Program-made: the position numbers and the translations under genes
The notes under the pieces: generated by a model
The model's database searches: none
The model's input: the letters and a program-made list of their open reading frames with translations, nothing else
What the model was told of the DNA's origin: nothing
NCBI RefSeq assembly: GCF_017875645.1
Contig: NZ_JAGGMR010000001.1
Coordinates: 4,216,001 to 4,280,000, forward strand
From: Nocardia goodfellowii
GTDB taxonomy: Bacteria; Actinomycetota; Actinomycetes; Mycobacteriales; Mycobacteriaceae
Length of the DNA stretch: 64,000 nucleotides
Direction: 5' to 3'
In this document: piece after piece, positions 54,574-63,139 of the stretch
Layout of the letters: the number at the start of each line of letters is the position of its first letter
Numbering within the stretch: position 1 is the stretch's first letter

Positions 54574-56118
54574 CTAGGTGCTGTAGCGGCGCGAGGTGAA
54601 AACGCGGGGGCCGTCCGGCGACTCGACAACCGTGGTGGTGGACGCGCCGATGATGAGCAAGGTGCGCATGTCCACGTCGGCCTGTTCGAGTTCCGACAGG
54701 GCGACCACGCGCACCGATTCGGTGGGACCGCCGACGTCGCGGCCGAGCACCACGGGGGTGTCCGGCTTGCGGTGTTCCAGCAGCAGATCGCGCATCGCGC
54801 CGACCTGCCAGGTGCGCTGGGAGGACGCCGGGTTGTAGATCGCGATGGCCATATCGGCGGCGGCGACCGCCGAAAGGCGCTGTGCGACAACCTCCCACGG
54901 CTTCAAGCGGTCGGAGAGGGAGATCATGGCGTAGTCGTGGCCGAGGGGCGCGCCGACGCGGCTGGCGACCGCGTTGGCCGCGGTGAGGCCCGGCAGCACC
55001 CGTACCGGGACATCGCGCCACTGCGGGTCGGCCGATTCCTCCAACACCGCGGCGGCCATGGCGAAGACGCCGGGATCGCCCGAGGAGACCACCACCACCT
55101 TCGCGCCGTTCTTCGCCAAATCCAGTGCCATGGCGGCACGTTCGGATTCGACCTTGTTGTCGCTGGCGTGCCTGCGCTGGCCCTGCCGTTCCGGAACTCG
55201 ATCGATATAGGTGGTGTAGCCAACGAGATCGGTAGCTCGCGCCAGCGCCTGCCGGACCTCCGGCGTGGTCCACTCCGGTGAGCCGGGACCGAGCCCGACC
55301 ACCACGACCTCGCCGGTGCTCGCACCTGTGGCGGCGGACCGGCCGGCATCTGGTTCCGCGGCGGACTTCGCACGCGGCAACCGGGTGGTCGGTGTGGGGC
55401 CGGGAACCAGGGTGATCGAGAAGTACGGCACGTCGGCGTCCTCGACCTCCGCGGCCGCGAGCACGCGCTGACGGGTGGAACTCGCGCGTTCGATGTAGTA
55501 AGCGTCGTCCAGGCGGCCGGAATCCGAGAGTGCCTGGCGCACACCGGGATAGGTGCGGCCGAGTTTCATGATGGCGGCCGCGTCGGTGTCGCGCAGACGA
55601 CGGGTGAGCTCGTCGGCGGGCAGGGTGCCGGGCAGGACGGTGAGGACCTGTTCGCCCTCGACCAGCGGGGTGCCCAGCGCCGCCGAGGCCGCGCTGACCG
55701 AGGTGATGCCGGGAATGATCTCGGCTTCGAACCGGTCGGCGAGACGCCGGTGCATATGCATGTAGGAGCTGTAGAAGAGCGGGTCGCCCGCGGCGAGCAG
55801 GGCGACGGTTCGTCCCGCCGAAAGATGAGCGGCCAGGCGTTCGGCGGCGTCCGCGTAGAACTCGTCGATCGCGCCCTGATAGCCGCCCGGATGATCGGTG
55901 GTTTCGGTGGTGACCGGGTAGACCAGGTGCTCCTCGAGTTGCCCCGCGCGCATGTACGGCGCGGCGATGCCACGGGAGATGCTGCGGCCGTGCCGGGCGC
56001 TGTGAAAAGCGATGACATCGGCCGAGGCGATGATCTTGGCGGCCTTGACGGTGACCAGTTCCGGGTCGCCCGGGCCCAGCCCGACACCCCACAGTTTGCC
56101 GGGCATGATGTCGCTCAT
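54574..56118 (-). CDS. cobIJ: CobIJ fusion, precorrin-2 C20- / precorrin-3B C17-methyltransferase
   Basis: A 514-aa two-domain enzyme. CobI half (1-~245): [60 protein letters not shown]. Linker ~246-270. CobJ half: [73 protein letters not shown]. Both SAM-binding folds are complete. The fused form is typical of Mycobacteriales. Overlaps cobH by four bases (ATGA). Confidence 0.95.
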   Translation of the reverse strand: MSDIMPGKLWGVGLGPGDPELVTVKAAKIIASADVIAFHSARHGRSISRGIAAPYMRAGQLEEHLVYPVTTETTDHPGGYQGAIDEFYADAAERLAAHLSAGRTVALLAAGDPLFYSSYMHMHRRLADRFEAEIIPGITSVSAASAALGTPLVEGEQVLTVLPGTLPADELTRRLRDTDAAAIMKLGRTYPGVRQALSDSGRLDDAYYIERASSTRQRVLAAAEVEDADVPYFSITLVPGPTPTTRLPRAKSAAEPDAGRSAATGASTGEVVVVGLGPGSPEWTTPEVRQALARATDLVGYTTYIDRVPERQGQRRHASDNKVESERAAMALDLAKNGAKVVVVSSGDPGVFAMAAAVLEESADPQWRDVPVRVLPGLTAANAVASRVGAPLGHDYAMISLSDRLKPWEVVAQRLSAVAAADMAIAIYNPASSQRTWQVGAMRDLLLEHRKPDTPVVLGRDVGGPTESVRVVALSELEQADVDMRTLLIIGASTTTVVESPDGPRVFTSRRYST

Positions 56119-56750
56119 TCCTGTTCGCTCGCAATCGCGTTCAATGCCGAAGCGGTGATCGCGCTGCCGCCGCGCCGGCCCCGCACCGTCAGATATTCGA
56201 GGTCGCCGTACTCGATCAGCGCGTCCTTCGATTCGGCGGCGCCGATGAAGCCGACGGGGATGCCCAGGACGGCGGCCGGTCGCGGCGCGCCCGCGTCGAG
56301 CAAGTCGAGCAGATGGAACAGGGCGGTGGGGGCGTTGCCGATCGCCACGACCGCGCCGTCGAGGCGGTCGCGCCACAGTTCGAGGGCGGCGGCGGAGCGG
56401 GTATTGCCCAGGGCCGCGGCCAGTTCCGGCACCCGGGGGTCGGCGAGGGTGCAGATCACCTCGTTGTCCGCGGGCAGGCGCTTGCGGGTGACGCCGGAGG
56501 CGACCATGTTCGCATCACAGAGAATCGGCGCGCCCGCGCGCAGTGCCGTGCGCGCGGCCGCGACCACGCCGGGGGAGAACGCGATGTCCTCGGCGAGGTC
56601 GACTTGCCCGCAGCCGTGGATCATTCGCACCACCACCTGCGCCACGTCCGCCGGGAACCGGCTCAACTCGGCCTCCGCACGGATCGTCGCGAACGAGCGC
56701 CGATAGATCTCGGCCCCGTCGGTGAGGTAGCTGGCACGCACGTCGGACAT
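56115..56750 (-). CDS. cobH: CobH, precorrin-8X methylmutase
   Basis: A 211-aa enzyme that moves a methyl from C11 to C12 to give hydrogenobyrinate. Key strings: [40 protein letters not shown] (catalytic His), [55 protein letters not shown] 56750 is chosen; longer in-frame sequence upstream is antisense of lrp. Coupled to cobIJ. Confidence 0.94.
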   Translation of the reverse strand: MSDVRASYLTDGAEIYRRSFATIRAEAELSRFPADVAQVVVRMIHGCGQVDLAEDIAFSPGVVAAARTALRAGAPILCDANMVASGVTRKRLPADNEVICTLADPRVPELAAALGNTRSAAALELWRDRLDGAVVAIGNAPTALFHLLDLLDAGAPRPAAVLGIPVGFIGAAESKDALIEYGDLEYLTVRGRRGGSAITASALNAIASEQE

Positions 56751-56782
56751 GCGCACCACCCTATGAGGGACGCCGATTCGGC

Positions 56783-57220
56783 TCAGGTGCGGGGGCGCTC
56801 CAGGAGGCGGGACATGACGATGGAACTGCGGGTGCGCCCGACGCGGGCGTTCTCCCGGATATGTTCCACGGTCGATTCGATCTCGGCCATATCCTTCGCC
56901 ATCACGTGCACGAGTGCGTCGGCTTCGCCCGCGATGGTCCACACGCCGATGACCTGGGAGATCGGTTCCAGGCTGCGACGCAGTTCGGCCGGGGAGATGT
57001 TGTCGCGGTAGTAGACCTCGACGTAGGCCTCGGTGGTCCAGCCCAGCGCGGCCGGGTTGACCAGTGCGGTGAATCCGGTGATCTGCCCGCTGGCGACCAT
57101 GCGGTCGACCCGCCGTTTCACCGCGGGCGCCGACAGGCCCACCGCCGAGCCGATTTCCTGGAACGAGGCGCGCGCGGATTTCAGCAAATGGCCCAGGATT
57201 CGGCGGTCGAGGTCGTCCAC
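56783..57220 (-). CDS. Lrp/AsnC family transcriptional regulator
   Basis: A 145-aa protein: [43 protein letters not shown], and a RAM ligand-binding domain ([40 protein letters not shown]). Divergent from ddaH, matching the M. tuberculosis Rv2324/Rv2323c pair. Likely an arginine-responsive local regulator, by inference from the neighbour. Confidence 0.9.
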   Translation of the reverse strand: MDDLDRRILGHLLKSARASFQEIGSAVGLSAPAVKRRVDRMVASGQITGFTALVNPAALGWTTEAYVEVYYRDNISPAELRRSLEPISQVIGVWTIAGEADALVHVMAKDMAEIESTVEHIRENARVGRTRSSIVMSRLLERPRT

Positions 57221-57241
57221 GTCACACTCTTTCGCGTCAAG

Positions 57242-57299
57242 CGCAATGAATCGCCGTTTTCACGATCAACTGCGCAACAAATTGATGTTCCTGACGCAA
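57242..57299. promoter_or_regulatory. phased CGCAA repeats in the lrp-ddaH intergenic region
   Basis: CGCAA occurs at 57242-57246, 57273-57277 and 57295-57299, spaced 31 and 22 bases, close to three and two helical turns. Contexts are GCGCAATGAAT, TGCGCAACAAAT and GACGCAATGG. Phased degenerate sites are typical for Lrp-type octamers. They lie between divergent promoters. Confidence 0.4.
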
Positions 57300-57358
57300 T
57301 GGTAGGTCATTTACCGTCGTTGCTGCCTGCATATTCCGCGCCGACTTCGGGAGCCACG

Positions 57359-58207
57359 ATGACTTCTGTAGCCACCCTGCCCGCCTCCGACCCGACTCCG
57401 GCGCGACAACCGTCCGCACGCCGCTTCGTCATGTGCCGCCCAGACCATTTCGCCGTCTTCTATGCGATCAATCCGTGGATGAACCCGGCTGAACCCGTCG
57501 ACCGCGCCTTGGCCATCGCGCAATGGGAGACCCTGCGCGCGGTCTACGAACAGTACGGTCACCAGGTCGATCTGGTTCCCGGCGAACCAGGCCTGCCGGA
57601 CATGGTTTTCGCGGCCAATAGCGGTCTGGTCTACGGCGGCCGGGTGATGTCGGCCCGCTTCACCCATCCGGAACGCGCCGCCGAAGGTCCCGCCTACCAC
57701 CACTGGTTCGCCCAGCGCGGTTTCGGCGAGGTGGTCGCGGCGCGCGAAACAAACGAGGGCGAAGGCGATTTCATCCGTGTCGGCCCCCGGATTCTCGCCG
57801 CCACCGGCTTCCGCAGCTCGGTCGCCGCGCATCGCGAGGTGGAACACTACTTCGGCCGCCCCGTTGTCTCGCTCGAGTTGGTCGACCCGCGCTTCTATCA
57901 CCTCGACACCGCGCTGATGGCGCTCGACGAGGACAACATCGCTTATTTCCCAGCCGCTTTCAGCCCGGACAGCCGCGCCATCCTGAGCGCCCTGTACCCG
58001 GACGCCATCGTCGCCACCGACGCGGACGCGGTCGTCCTCGGCCTCAACGGCGTCTCCGACGGCTACAACGTCTTTCTCAGCGACCGGGCCCGCAACCTTC
58101 AGGAAGTGTTGCGCGCCAACGGTTACAACCCGGTCGGGCTGGATCTGTCCGAACTCTTGCGCGCGGGCGGTGGCGTCAAATGCTGCACGCTCGAGCTGCA
58201 CGACTGA
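57359..58207 (+). CDS. ddaH: dimethylargininase / arginine-dihydrolase-like amidinotransferase-fold enzyme
   Basis: A 282-aa guanidino-modifying enzyme. Visible: FVMCRPDHFAVFYAINPWMN, NSGLVYGGRVMSARFTHPER, NEGEGDFIRVG, DPRFYHLDTALMALDEDNIA (catalytic His) and GGVKCCTLELHD (catalytic Cys near the C-terminus). Family members hydrolyse methylated arginines or convert arginine/citrulline; the Rv2323c group sits with arginine-catabolic genes. ATG 57359 follows GGGAG. The divergent Lrp gene fits amino-acid-responsive control. Confidence 0.85.
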   Translation: MTSVATLPASDPTPARQPSARRFVMCRPDHFAVFYAINPWMNPAEPVDRALAIAQWETLRAVYEQYGHQVDLVPGEPGLPDMVFAANSGLVYGGRVMSARFTHPERAAEGPAYHHWFAQRGFGEVVAARETNEGEGDFIRVGPRILAATGFRSSVAAHREVEHYFGRPVVSLELVDPRFYHLDTALMALDEDNIAYFPAAFSPDSRAILSALYPDAIVATDADAVVLGLNGVSDGYNVFLSDRARNLQEVLRANGYNPVGLDLSELLRAGGGVKCCTLELHD

Positions 58208-58222
58208 TAGCGGACGGCGGGG

Positions 58223-59344
58223 TCAGCCCGCGTTGCGGATCTGGGTCAGGAACTCGGAATTGGTCTCGGTTTGCCGCAGGCCGGTCAGCAGGAGTTCGAT
58301 AGCCTGCTGCGGCTCGCGGCCCGAGATCGTCTTGCGCAGGGATCGAGTGGCGACGAGTTCCGCTGGGGTGAGCAGCAATTCCTCTTTACGAGTGCCCGAG
58401 CGATCGATATCGATCGCGGGGAATACGCGGCGTCCGGCGATCTGCCGGTCGAGTTTCAGCTCGGCGTTACCGGTGCCCTTGTATTCCTCGAAGATGACGG
58501 TGTCGGCCAGCGAGCCGGTTTCGACCAGGGCGGTCGCGATGATGGTGAGCGAGCCGCCGTGCTCGATATTGCGTGCGGCGCCGAGGAATTTCTTCGGCGG
58601 GGCGAGCGCGCCCGCGTCGACGCCGCCGGACAGGATCCGGCCGGAGCCGGCGGCCGCGAGGTTGTAGGCGCGGGCCAGGCGAGTCAGGGAGTCCAGCAGG
58701 ACGACCACGTCGTGGCCCATTTCGACGCGGCGCTTGGCGTGTTCGATGGCCAGTTCGGCCAGCGCGATGTGTTCGTGGGCGGGTTGGTCGAAGGTCGCGG
58801 CGGCGACTCGGGCCGGGACCGCGCGCGACAGGTCGGTCACCTCCTCCGGGCGTTCGCCGATCAGGATGAGCACCAGTTCGCACTCGGGATGATTCTTGGC
58901 GATGCCGTGCGCGATCGCTTGCAGCACAGAGGTTTTGCCCGCCTTGGGCGGTGCCACGATCATGGCGCGCTGGCCTTTGCCGATCGGCATCACCAGGTCG
59001 GTCGCCCGGGTGGTGAGTTCATGCTTTTCGGTCTCCAGCCGAAGCCGGTCCTGCGGGTAGATGGGCGTGAGATCAGCGAAGTGCGGCCGAGACTTGGCGT
59101 TGCCGGGCGGTAGGCCGTTGATGGTGGCGACCGCGGTCAGCGGAGGAAGCTTGGCCCCTTCGCGCTGGACGCCGACGGTGCCGGTGAGCGTGTCGCCGCG
59201 GCGAAGTCCGTAGTCGCGGACCAAACGCGGCGGCACGTGAGCGTCACGCGGACCGGGCAGATAGCCGTCGGCGCGCAGCGTGGCGTGGTTGTCGGTGATG
59301 TCGAGGATGCCGGTGACCGGCGTCTGAATAGTGTTGTCTTGCAT
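58223..59344 (-). CDS. rho: compact Rho-family transcription termination factor (paralogue)
   Basis: A 373-aa ring ATPase. The N-terminus begins directly with the cold-shock-like RNA-binding fold (GILDITDNHATLRADGYLPG, DAHVPPRLVRDYGLRRGDTL); the usual Rho_N helical domain and the long basic insert of actinobacterial Rho are absent. ATPase core: Walker A VAPPKAGKTSVLQ, Walker B VVVLLDSLTRLARAYN, Q-loop GGVDAGALAPPKKFLGAARN, R-loop GTGNAELKLDRQIAGRRVFP. Normal actinobacterial Rho is ~600-700 aa, so this is very likely a second copy. ATG 59344 follows AGGGGAAACATC. It sits between ddaH and cobG. Confidence 0.88.
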   Translation of the reverse strand: MQDNTIQTPVTGILDITDNHATLRADGYLPGPRDAHVPPRLVRDYGLRRGDTLTGTVGVQREGAKLPPLTAVATINGLPPGNAKSRPHFADLTPIYPQDRLRLETEKHELTTRATDLVMPIGKGQRAMIVAPPKAGKTSVLQAIAHGIAKNHPECELVLILIGERPEEVTDLSRAVPARVAAATFDQPAHEHIALAELAIEHAKRRVEMGHDVVVLLDSLTRLARAYNLAAAGSGRILSGGVDAGALAPPKKFLGAARNIEHGGSLTIIATALVETGSLADTVIFEEYKGTGNAELKLDRQIAGRRVFPAIDIDRSGTRKEELLLTPAELVATRSLRKTISGREPQQAIELLLTGLRQTETNSEFLTQIRNAG

Positions 59345-59667
59345 GATGTTTCCCCTGAGGGTGAGATGTTGGAGGCGGCGGATCGCCGGGACTTCCGCCG
59401 GTTGGAATGGCGCTCGCAACCCAGATCGAGATGAATGGGGCCGGGTATGCGGGATCGCCGTGGCGATTGGGGGTTTGTGGGAGGGAGTTGACACCTACGT
59501 CCACAAGATGGAGATATCCCTAGGATAGCCGTACTGTGTGGTTCGCGCAAACGGGGTGCGGTTTGGGGGCCGGCCCGGGACTCGGCGCAACCCCGAGATC
59601 GCGCACTTGATCCGGCAAATATCTTGGGGAGCAGTCGTTCTGGCGATGTGGCAGCCGTCGCTGGCGA
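59345..59667 (-). other. C-rich leader upstream of the rho paralogue
   Basis: About 320 bases between cobG and the rho paralogue. On the minus strand it is notably C-rich and G-poor for ~35 bases (around 59455-59495), as rut sites are, and a possible -10 TATCCT lies further up. No gene, riboswitch or RNA structure is recognised. The leader could allow autoregulation by Rho, by inference. Confidence 0.4.
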
Positions 59668-60849
59668 TCAATCGATGCGGTAACCGTCAGGGGTGGCGGT
59701 GACGTCGGTTACCACGCCGCGGGGGCGGCCGCAGTGGCGCTCGCAACCGGACCAGTGCTGTCGTCCTGCGGCTACGACATCGTGCGCGGCGAGGTTCTTC
59801 GATCGGGGCTCACTATGGTTCGTTCCGGTGGGCAGGACCCGGCCCGATTCGACCGCCGCGGTGACATCCGCCCGCACATCGGTGTGCGATTTCGCGCAGC
59901 CCGGCTGGCCGGCACAAGCGCTGACCAGCAGCCACGGTGAGTTCGCGTCGAAAATCAGTCCCATCGGGGCCAGCACGCGGACCACCTGCTCGGCTGCGCC
60001 CTCCGTCAGATCGGTGATGATCAGACTTCGCCAGGGGGTCACGAAGATCGGGCGTTCGATGGCGGCGAGGAATTCGGCGAGGCGGGCGGGCAGGGATCCC
60101 AGGCGAACCCCCGCGCCGAGACTGACGAGGCCGTTGTCCTGATCCAGCCAGCCGATCGGGATGTTTTGGGCTGCAACGAATTCCAGCGGTTCCGCAGTGG
60201 GGGAGAGGCCGAGGTGATCGATCACCGCACTCACCCCGTCCTGGACCTCGTGCAGCCGCCACTGCCCGGAACTCAGGTCGAGGAACCCGTGCGCCGCGGC
60301 CAGCATGACGTCGACGGCATCGGACGCGTGCACCCTTATCCCGCTGTCCTGTCCGGCGAGCACCAGCGCGAACTCGTCCGGCCCGACCGCGTGCACGCCG
60401 ATATCGCCACCGAGCCCGCTGACATCTCCGCGCCCGTCGTCGAGGGTGAACAGCACACGCCCGGGTAGCTGGGCCAGGCGCTCCTCCGCGCGCAATCCGG
60501 AATCGAGCGCGAGCACCAGCGCATGGACATCGGCCAGGCCGCCGATCCGGCCCGCCAGCGGCGAGGCGACGATATTTCGGACCCGCTCATGAGAGTGACT
60601 GGGTAGCAAACCCGCCGCCGCCAGCCGCCGAGACAGCTCACCGGCATCCCGCACCTGCCGCAACTGCAGGTTCCCCCGCGAGGTCAGCTCGATGGCGCCG
60701 TCACCGAGCTCATCCGCGGCTTCCGCGAGCACTTGCCACTGCCCAGGCTCGAGCCGACCCCCGGGCACCCGCACCCGCGCCAGCGGTCCGTCGGCCGCCT
60801 GATGCAGCCGCAGCACCCCGGGGCAGGAATCGGAAACCTCACGCGTCAC
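59668..60849 (-). CDS. cobG: CobG, precorrin-3B synthase
   Basis: A 393-aa sirohaem/4Fe-4S monooxygenase of the aerobic cobalamin pathway. It resembles a half-size sulfite/nitrite-reductase fold: GAIELTSRGNLQLRQVRDAG, then the Fe-S ligands in SACAGQPGCAKSHTDVRADV and SGCERHCGRPRGVVTD. Mycobacteria have cobG next to cobH; here lrp, ddaH and rho intervene. Confidence 0.9.
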   Translation of the reverse strand: MTREVSDSCPGVLRLHQAADGPLARVRVPGGRLEPGQWQVLAEAADELGDGAIELTSRGNLQLRQVRDAGELSRRLAAAGLLPSHSHERVRNIVASPLAGRIGGLADVHALVLALDSGLRAEERLAQLPGRVLFTLDDGRGDVSGLGGDIGVHAVGPDEFALVLAGQDSGIRVHASDAVDVMLAAAHGFLDLSSGQWRLHEVQDGVSAVIDHLGLSPTAEPLEFVAAQNIPIGWLDQDNGLVSLGAGVRLGSLPARLAEFLAAIERPIFVTPWRSLIITDLTEGAAEQVVRVLAPMGLIFDANSPWLLVSACAGQPGCAKSHTDVRADVTAAVESGRVLPTGTNHSEPRSKNLAAHDVVAAGRQHWSGCERHCGRPRGVVTDVTATPDGYRID

Positions 60850-61015
60850 CCTTCGAGCCTACGAGCCGTCACCCCGCACCCCGCGATCGGCTTCGACGGC
60901 TCGATTCGACAGATTCGTCCGGTTGGCTTCGTCTTGCCGAAGGACGACCCCAGCGGGCCCAAAGCTCGCGCCTTACTTGGGCTACTGGATTTCGCTGGTC
61001 GGCAGACTGCTCGGT

Positions 61016-61426
61016 TCAGCTCGGCGACCCCGCGAGTTCGAAGATCAGCTTCTCGACGTGGTCCCGGATTCGGTCGCGGATGGGGCGCACCGCTTCGATC
61101 CCCTGGCCTGCCGGGTCGTCGAGTTTCCAGTCGCGGTAGTCCACGCCCGGGAAGTACGGGCAGGCATCTCCACACCCCATGGTGATGACGACAGTGGAGG
61201 ACTCGACGGTGTCGGGAGTCAGTATTTTCGGGGCCTGTGCGGTGATGTCGATGCCGACCTCGCGCATGGCTTCCACGGCGGCCGGGTTGAGGGTCTCGGC
61301 GGGCGCCGAACCGGCGGAGCGGGCTTCGATGGTGTCGCCGGCGAGGTGGGTGAGGAAGCCTTGTGCCATCTGGGAGCGTCCGGCGTTATGGACGCAGACG
61401 AACAAGACGCTGGGCTTGGAAGCCAT
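61016..61426 (-). CDS. arsC: arsenate reductase, LMW-PTP fold
   Basis: A 136-aa reductase: SVLFVCVHNAGRSQMAQGFL gives the CX5R phosphatase loop (C11, R17); the second Cys pair is in MGCGDACPYFPG and the DP loop is WKLDDPAGQG. In actinobacteria such enzymes are mycothiol- or thioredoxin-linked. It lies 107 bases downstream of acr3 on the same strand. Confidence 0.92.
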   Translation of the reverse strand: MASKPSVLFVCVHNAGRSQMAQGFLTHLAGDTIEARSAGSAPAETLNPAAVEAMREVGIDITAQAPKILTPDTVESSTVVITMGCGDACPYFPGVDYRDWKLDDPAGQGIEAVRPIRDRIRDHVEKLIFELAGSPS

Positions 61427-61533
61427 TGCGGGATAGGCCTTTCGGTATAGCTAGTGAGCAGTGCGCGGTGATGTCGAGTCGATACCGCTCTGGCCTGTCG
61501 CGTCGACGCAGCCGAACGGCGCTGACGGTGTCC

Positions 61534-62625
61534 TCACGGCAGCGCGGCCGGTGTGGTGGACGTGGGCTCGAATCGTTTGCGCAGGGCGAGTGAGACATAG
61601 ACAAGTCCGACGAGGACGGGGACCTCGATGAGCGGGCCGACGACTCCGGCGAGTGCCTGGCCGGAGGTGGCCCCGTAGGTGGCGATCGCGACGGCGATGG
61701 CGAGTTCGAAGTTGTTGCCCGCCGCGGTGAACGCCAGCGTGGTGGTGCGTTCATATCCCAAACCCATGACAGCACCGAGTGCGTAGCCGCCGCCCCACAT
61801 CAGGGCGAAGTAGACCAGCAGCGGGATGGCGATGCGCACCACATCCAGGGGTTGGGAGGTGATCTGTTTTCCTTGCAGTGCGAACAGGATCACGATCGTG
61901 AACAGCAGCCCGTAGAGGGCCCACGGGCCGATGGTGGGCAGCAGTTTCGACTCGTACCATTCACGGCCCTTGGCTTGTTCGCCGAAGCGCCGGGTCAGGT
62001 ATCCGGCCAGCAGTGGTATGCCGAGGAAGATCAGCACCGATTTCGCGATCTGCCACGGCGAGGTGTCGATGGTGGTCTGTTCCAGACCGAGCCAGCCGGG
62101 CAGGACCGAGAGGTAGAACCAGCCCAGTACCGCGAACATGATGACTTGGAAGATCGAGTTCAATGCCACCAGCACGGCGGCGGCTTCGCGGTCACCGCAG
62201 GCCAGGTCGTTCCAGATGATGACCATCGCGATGCAGCGGGCGAGCCCGACGATGATCAATCCGGTGCGGTATTCGGCGAGATCGGGCAGCAGCAGCCAGG
62301 CCAGGGCGAACATCAGCGCCGGGCCCAGCACCCAGTTCAACATCAGCGAGCCGATGAGGAGTTTGCGGTCGCCGGTGACGGTATCGAGGCGGTCATAGCG
62401 GACCTTGGCCAGCACCGGATACATCATGATCAGCAGCCCGAGAGCGATCGGCAGCGAGATGCCGTCTATCTCGACGGTGCTCAGGGCGTCACCGAGGCCG
62501 GGGACCAGGCGGCCCAGCAGCAGCCCGGCGGCCATCGCGACACCGATCCACACCGGCAGGAACCGGTCCAGGGTGGACAGCTCGGCGACGACACCGTGGC
62601 CGGGATGTGCGGTCTCGACGCTCAC
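61534..62625 (-). CDS. acr3: Acr3 arsenite efflux permease
   Basis: A 363-aa, 10-TM arsenite/H+ antiporter of the ACR3 family: VWIGVAMAAGLLLGRLVPGL, LNWVLGPALMFALAWLLLPD and LARCIAMVIIWNDLACGDRE, including the conserved TM4 Cys; AAGNNFELAIAVAIATYG near TM9. ATGA overlap with arsR. Confidence 0.95.
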   Translation of the reverse strand: MSVETAHPGHGVVAELSTLDRFLPVWIGVAMAAGLLLGRLVPGLGDALSTVEIDGISLPIALGLLIMMYPVLAKVRYDRLDTVTGDRKLLIGSLMLNWVLGPALMFALAWLLLPDLAEYRTGLIIVGLARCIAMVIIWNDLACGDREAAAVLVALNSIFQVIMFAVLGWFYLSVLPGWLGLEQTTIDTSPWQIAKSVLIFLGIPLLAGYLTRRFGEQAKGREWYESKLLPTIGPWALYGLLFTIVILFALQGKQITSQPLDVVRIAIPLLVYFALMWGGGYALGAVMGLGYERTTTLAFTAAGNNFELAIAVAIATYGATSGQALAGVVGPLIEVPVLVGLVYVSLALRKRFEPTSTTPAALP

Positions 62626-62999
62626 GCGAGGACCTCGCTCGCGGCGCCGCTTTCCACCAGCAGCACCGCCGAAAGACGTTGCAGCGCTTCGGGGATCACC
62701 CGGTAATACACCCAGGAGGCGCGGCGTTCACTGTCGAGCAATCCGGCCTCGCGCAACACCTTGAGGTGGTGGGAGATCGTCGGCTGGGTGACATCGATGC
62801 CTTCGGACAGATCGCACACGCAGGCTTCCTGGCCTTCGCGGGAGGCGATCGTGCTGAGCAGCCGCAACCGCACCGGATCGGAGAGCGCCTTGAACACGCT
62901 CGCCAGCTCGGCGGCGGTCGTTTCGGTCAACGGTGCGCGCACGATCGGCGCGGCCGAGCACTCCTGCACCGGGGTGATCGGCAGCTTCGACTTCGACAT
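62622..62999 (-). CDS. arsR: ArsR family repressor
   Basis: A 125-aa winged-helix metalloregulator: LASVFKALSDPVRLRLLSTI, CVCDLSEGIDVTQPTISHHL, KVLREAGLLDSERRASWVYY. The ACVCDL segment is the arsenic(III)-binding cysteine site in the recognition region. ATG 62999 is preferred. First gene of arsR-acr3-arsC. Confidence 0.93.
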   Translation of the reverse strand: MSKSKLPITPVQECSAAPIVRAPLTETTAAELASVFKALSDPVRLRLLSTIASREGQEACVCDLSEGIDVTQPTISHHLKVLREAGLLDSERRASWVYYRVIPEALQRLSAVLLVESGAASEVLA

Positions 63000-63025
63000 A
63001 CGTCTATATTGACAGGTATCTATCC
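63000..63025 (-). promoter_or_regulatory. probable ArsR operator/promoter
   Basis: Minus-strand ATACCTGTCAATATAGACGT has an imperfect dyad (ATAC..GTC / GAC..GTAT) with an AT-rich centre, directly upstream of the arsR ATG. It resembles actinobacterial ArsR operators and would block RNA polymerase. Confidence 0.45.
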
Positions 63026-63139
63026 CGCGGCCCAAGCGAACAACCGATGAACACAAGCGTCATCTCCGACCGACCCGGGTCGGCCCGCCGGTAGAGCCTG
63101 GGCTACCGGTGGCCCCAGATCAACCGGCCCACAACTCGC

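Noticed and set aside
54371..56134. 587-codon minus-strand frame overlapping cobIJ and merR
   Set aside because: Out-of-frame shadow of cobIJ, Arg/Gly/His rich, no domains.
59345..59667. Cobalamin riboswitch between cobG and rho
   Set aside because: No B12-box or characteristic stem pattern was seen on either strand.
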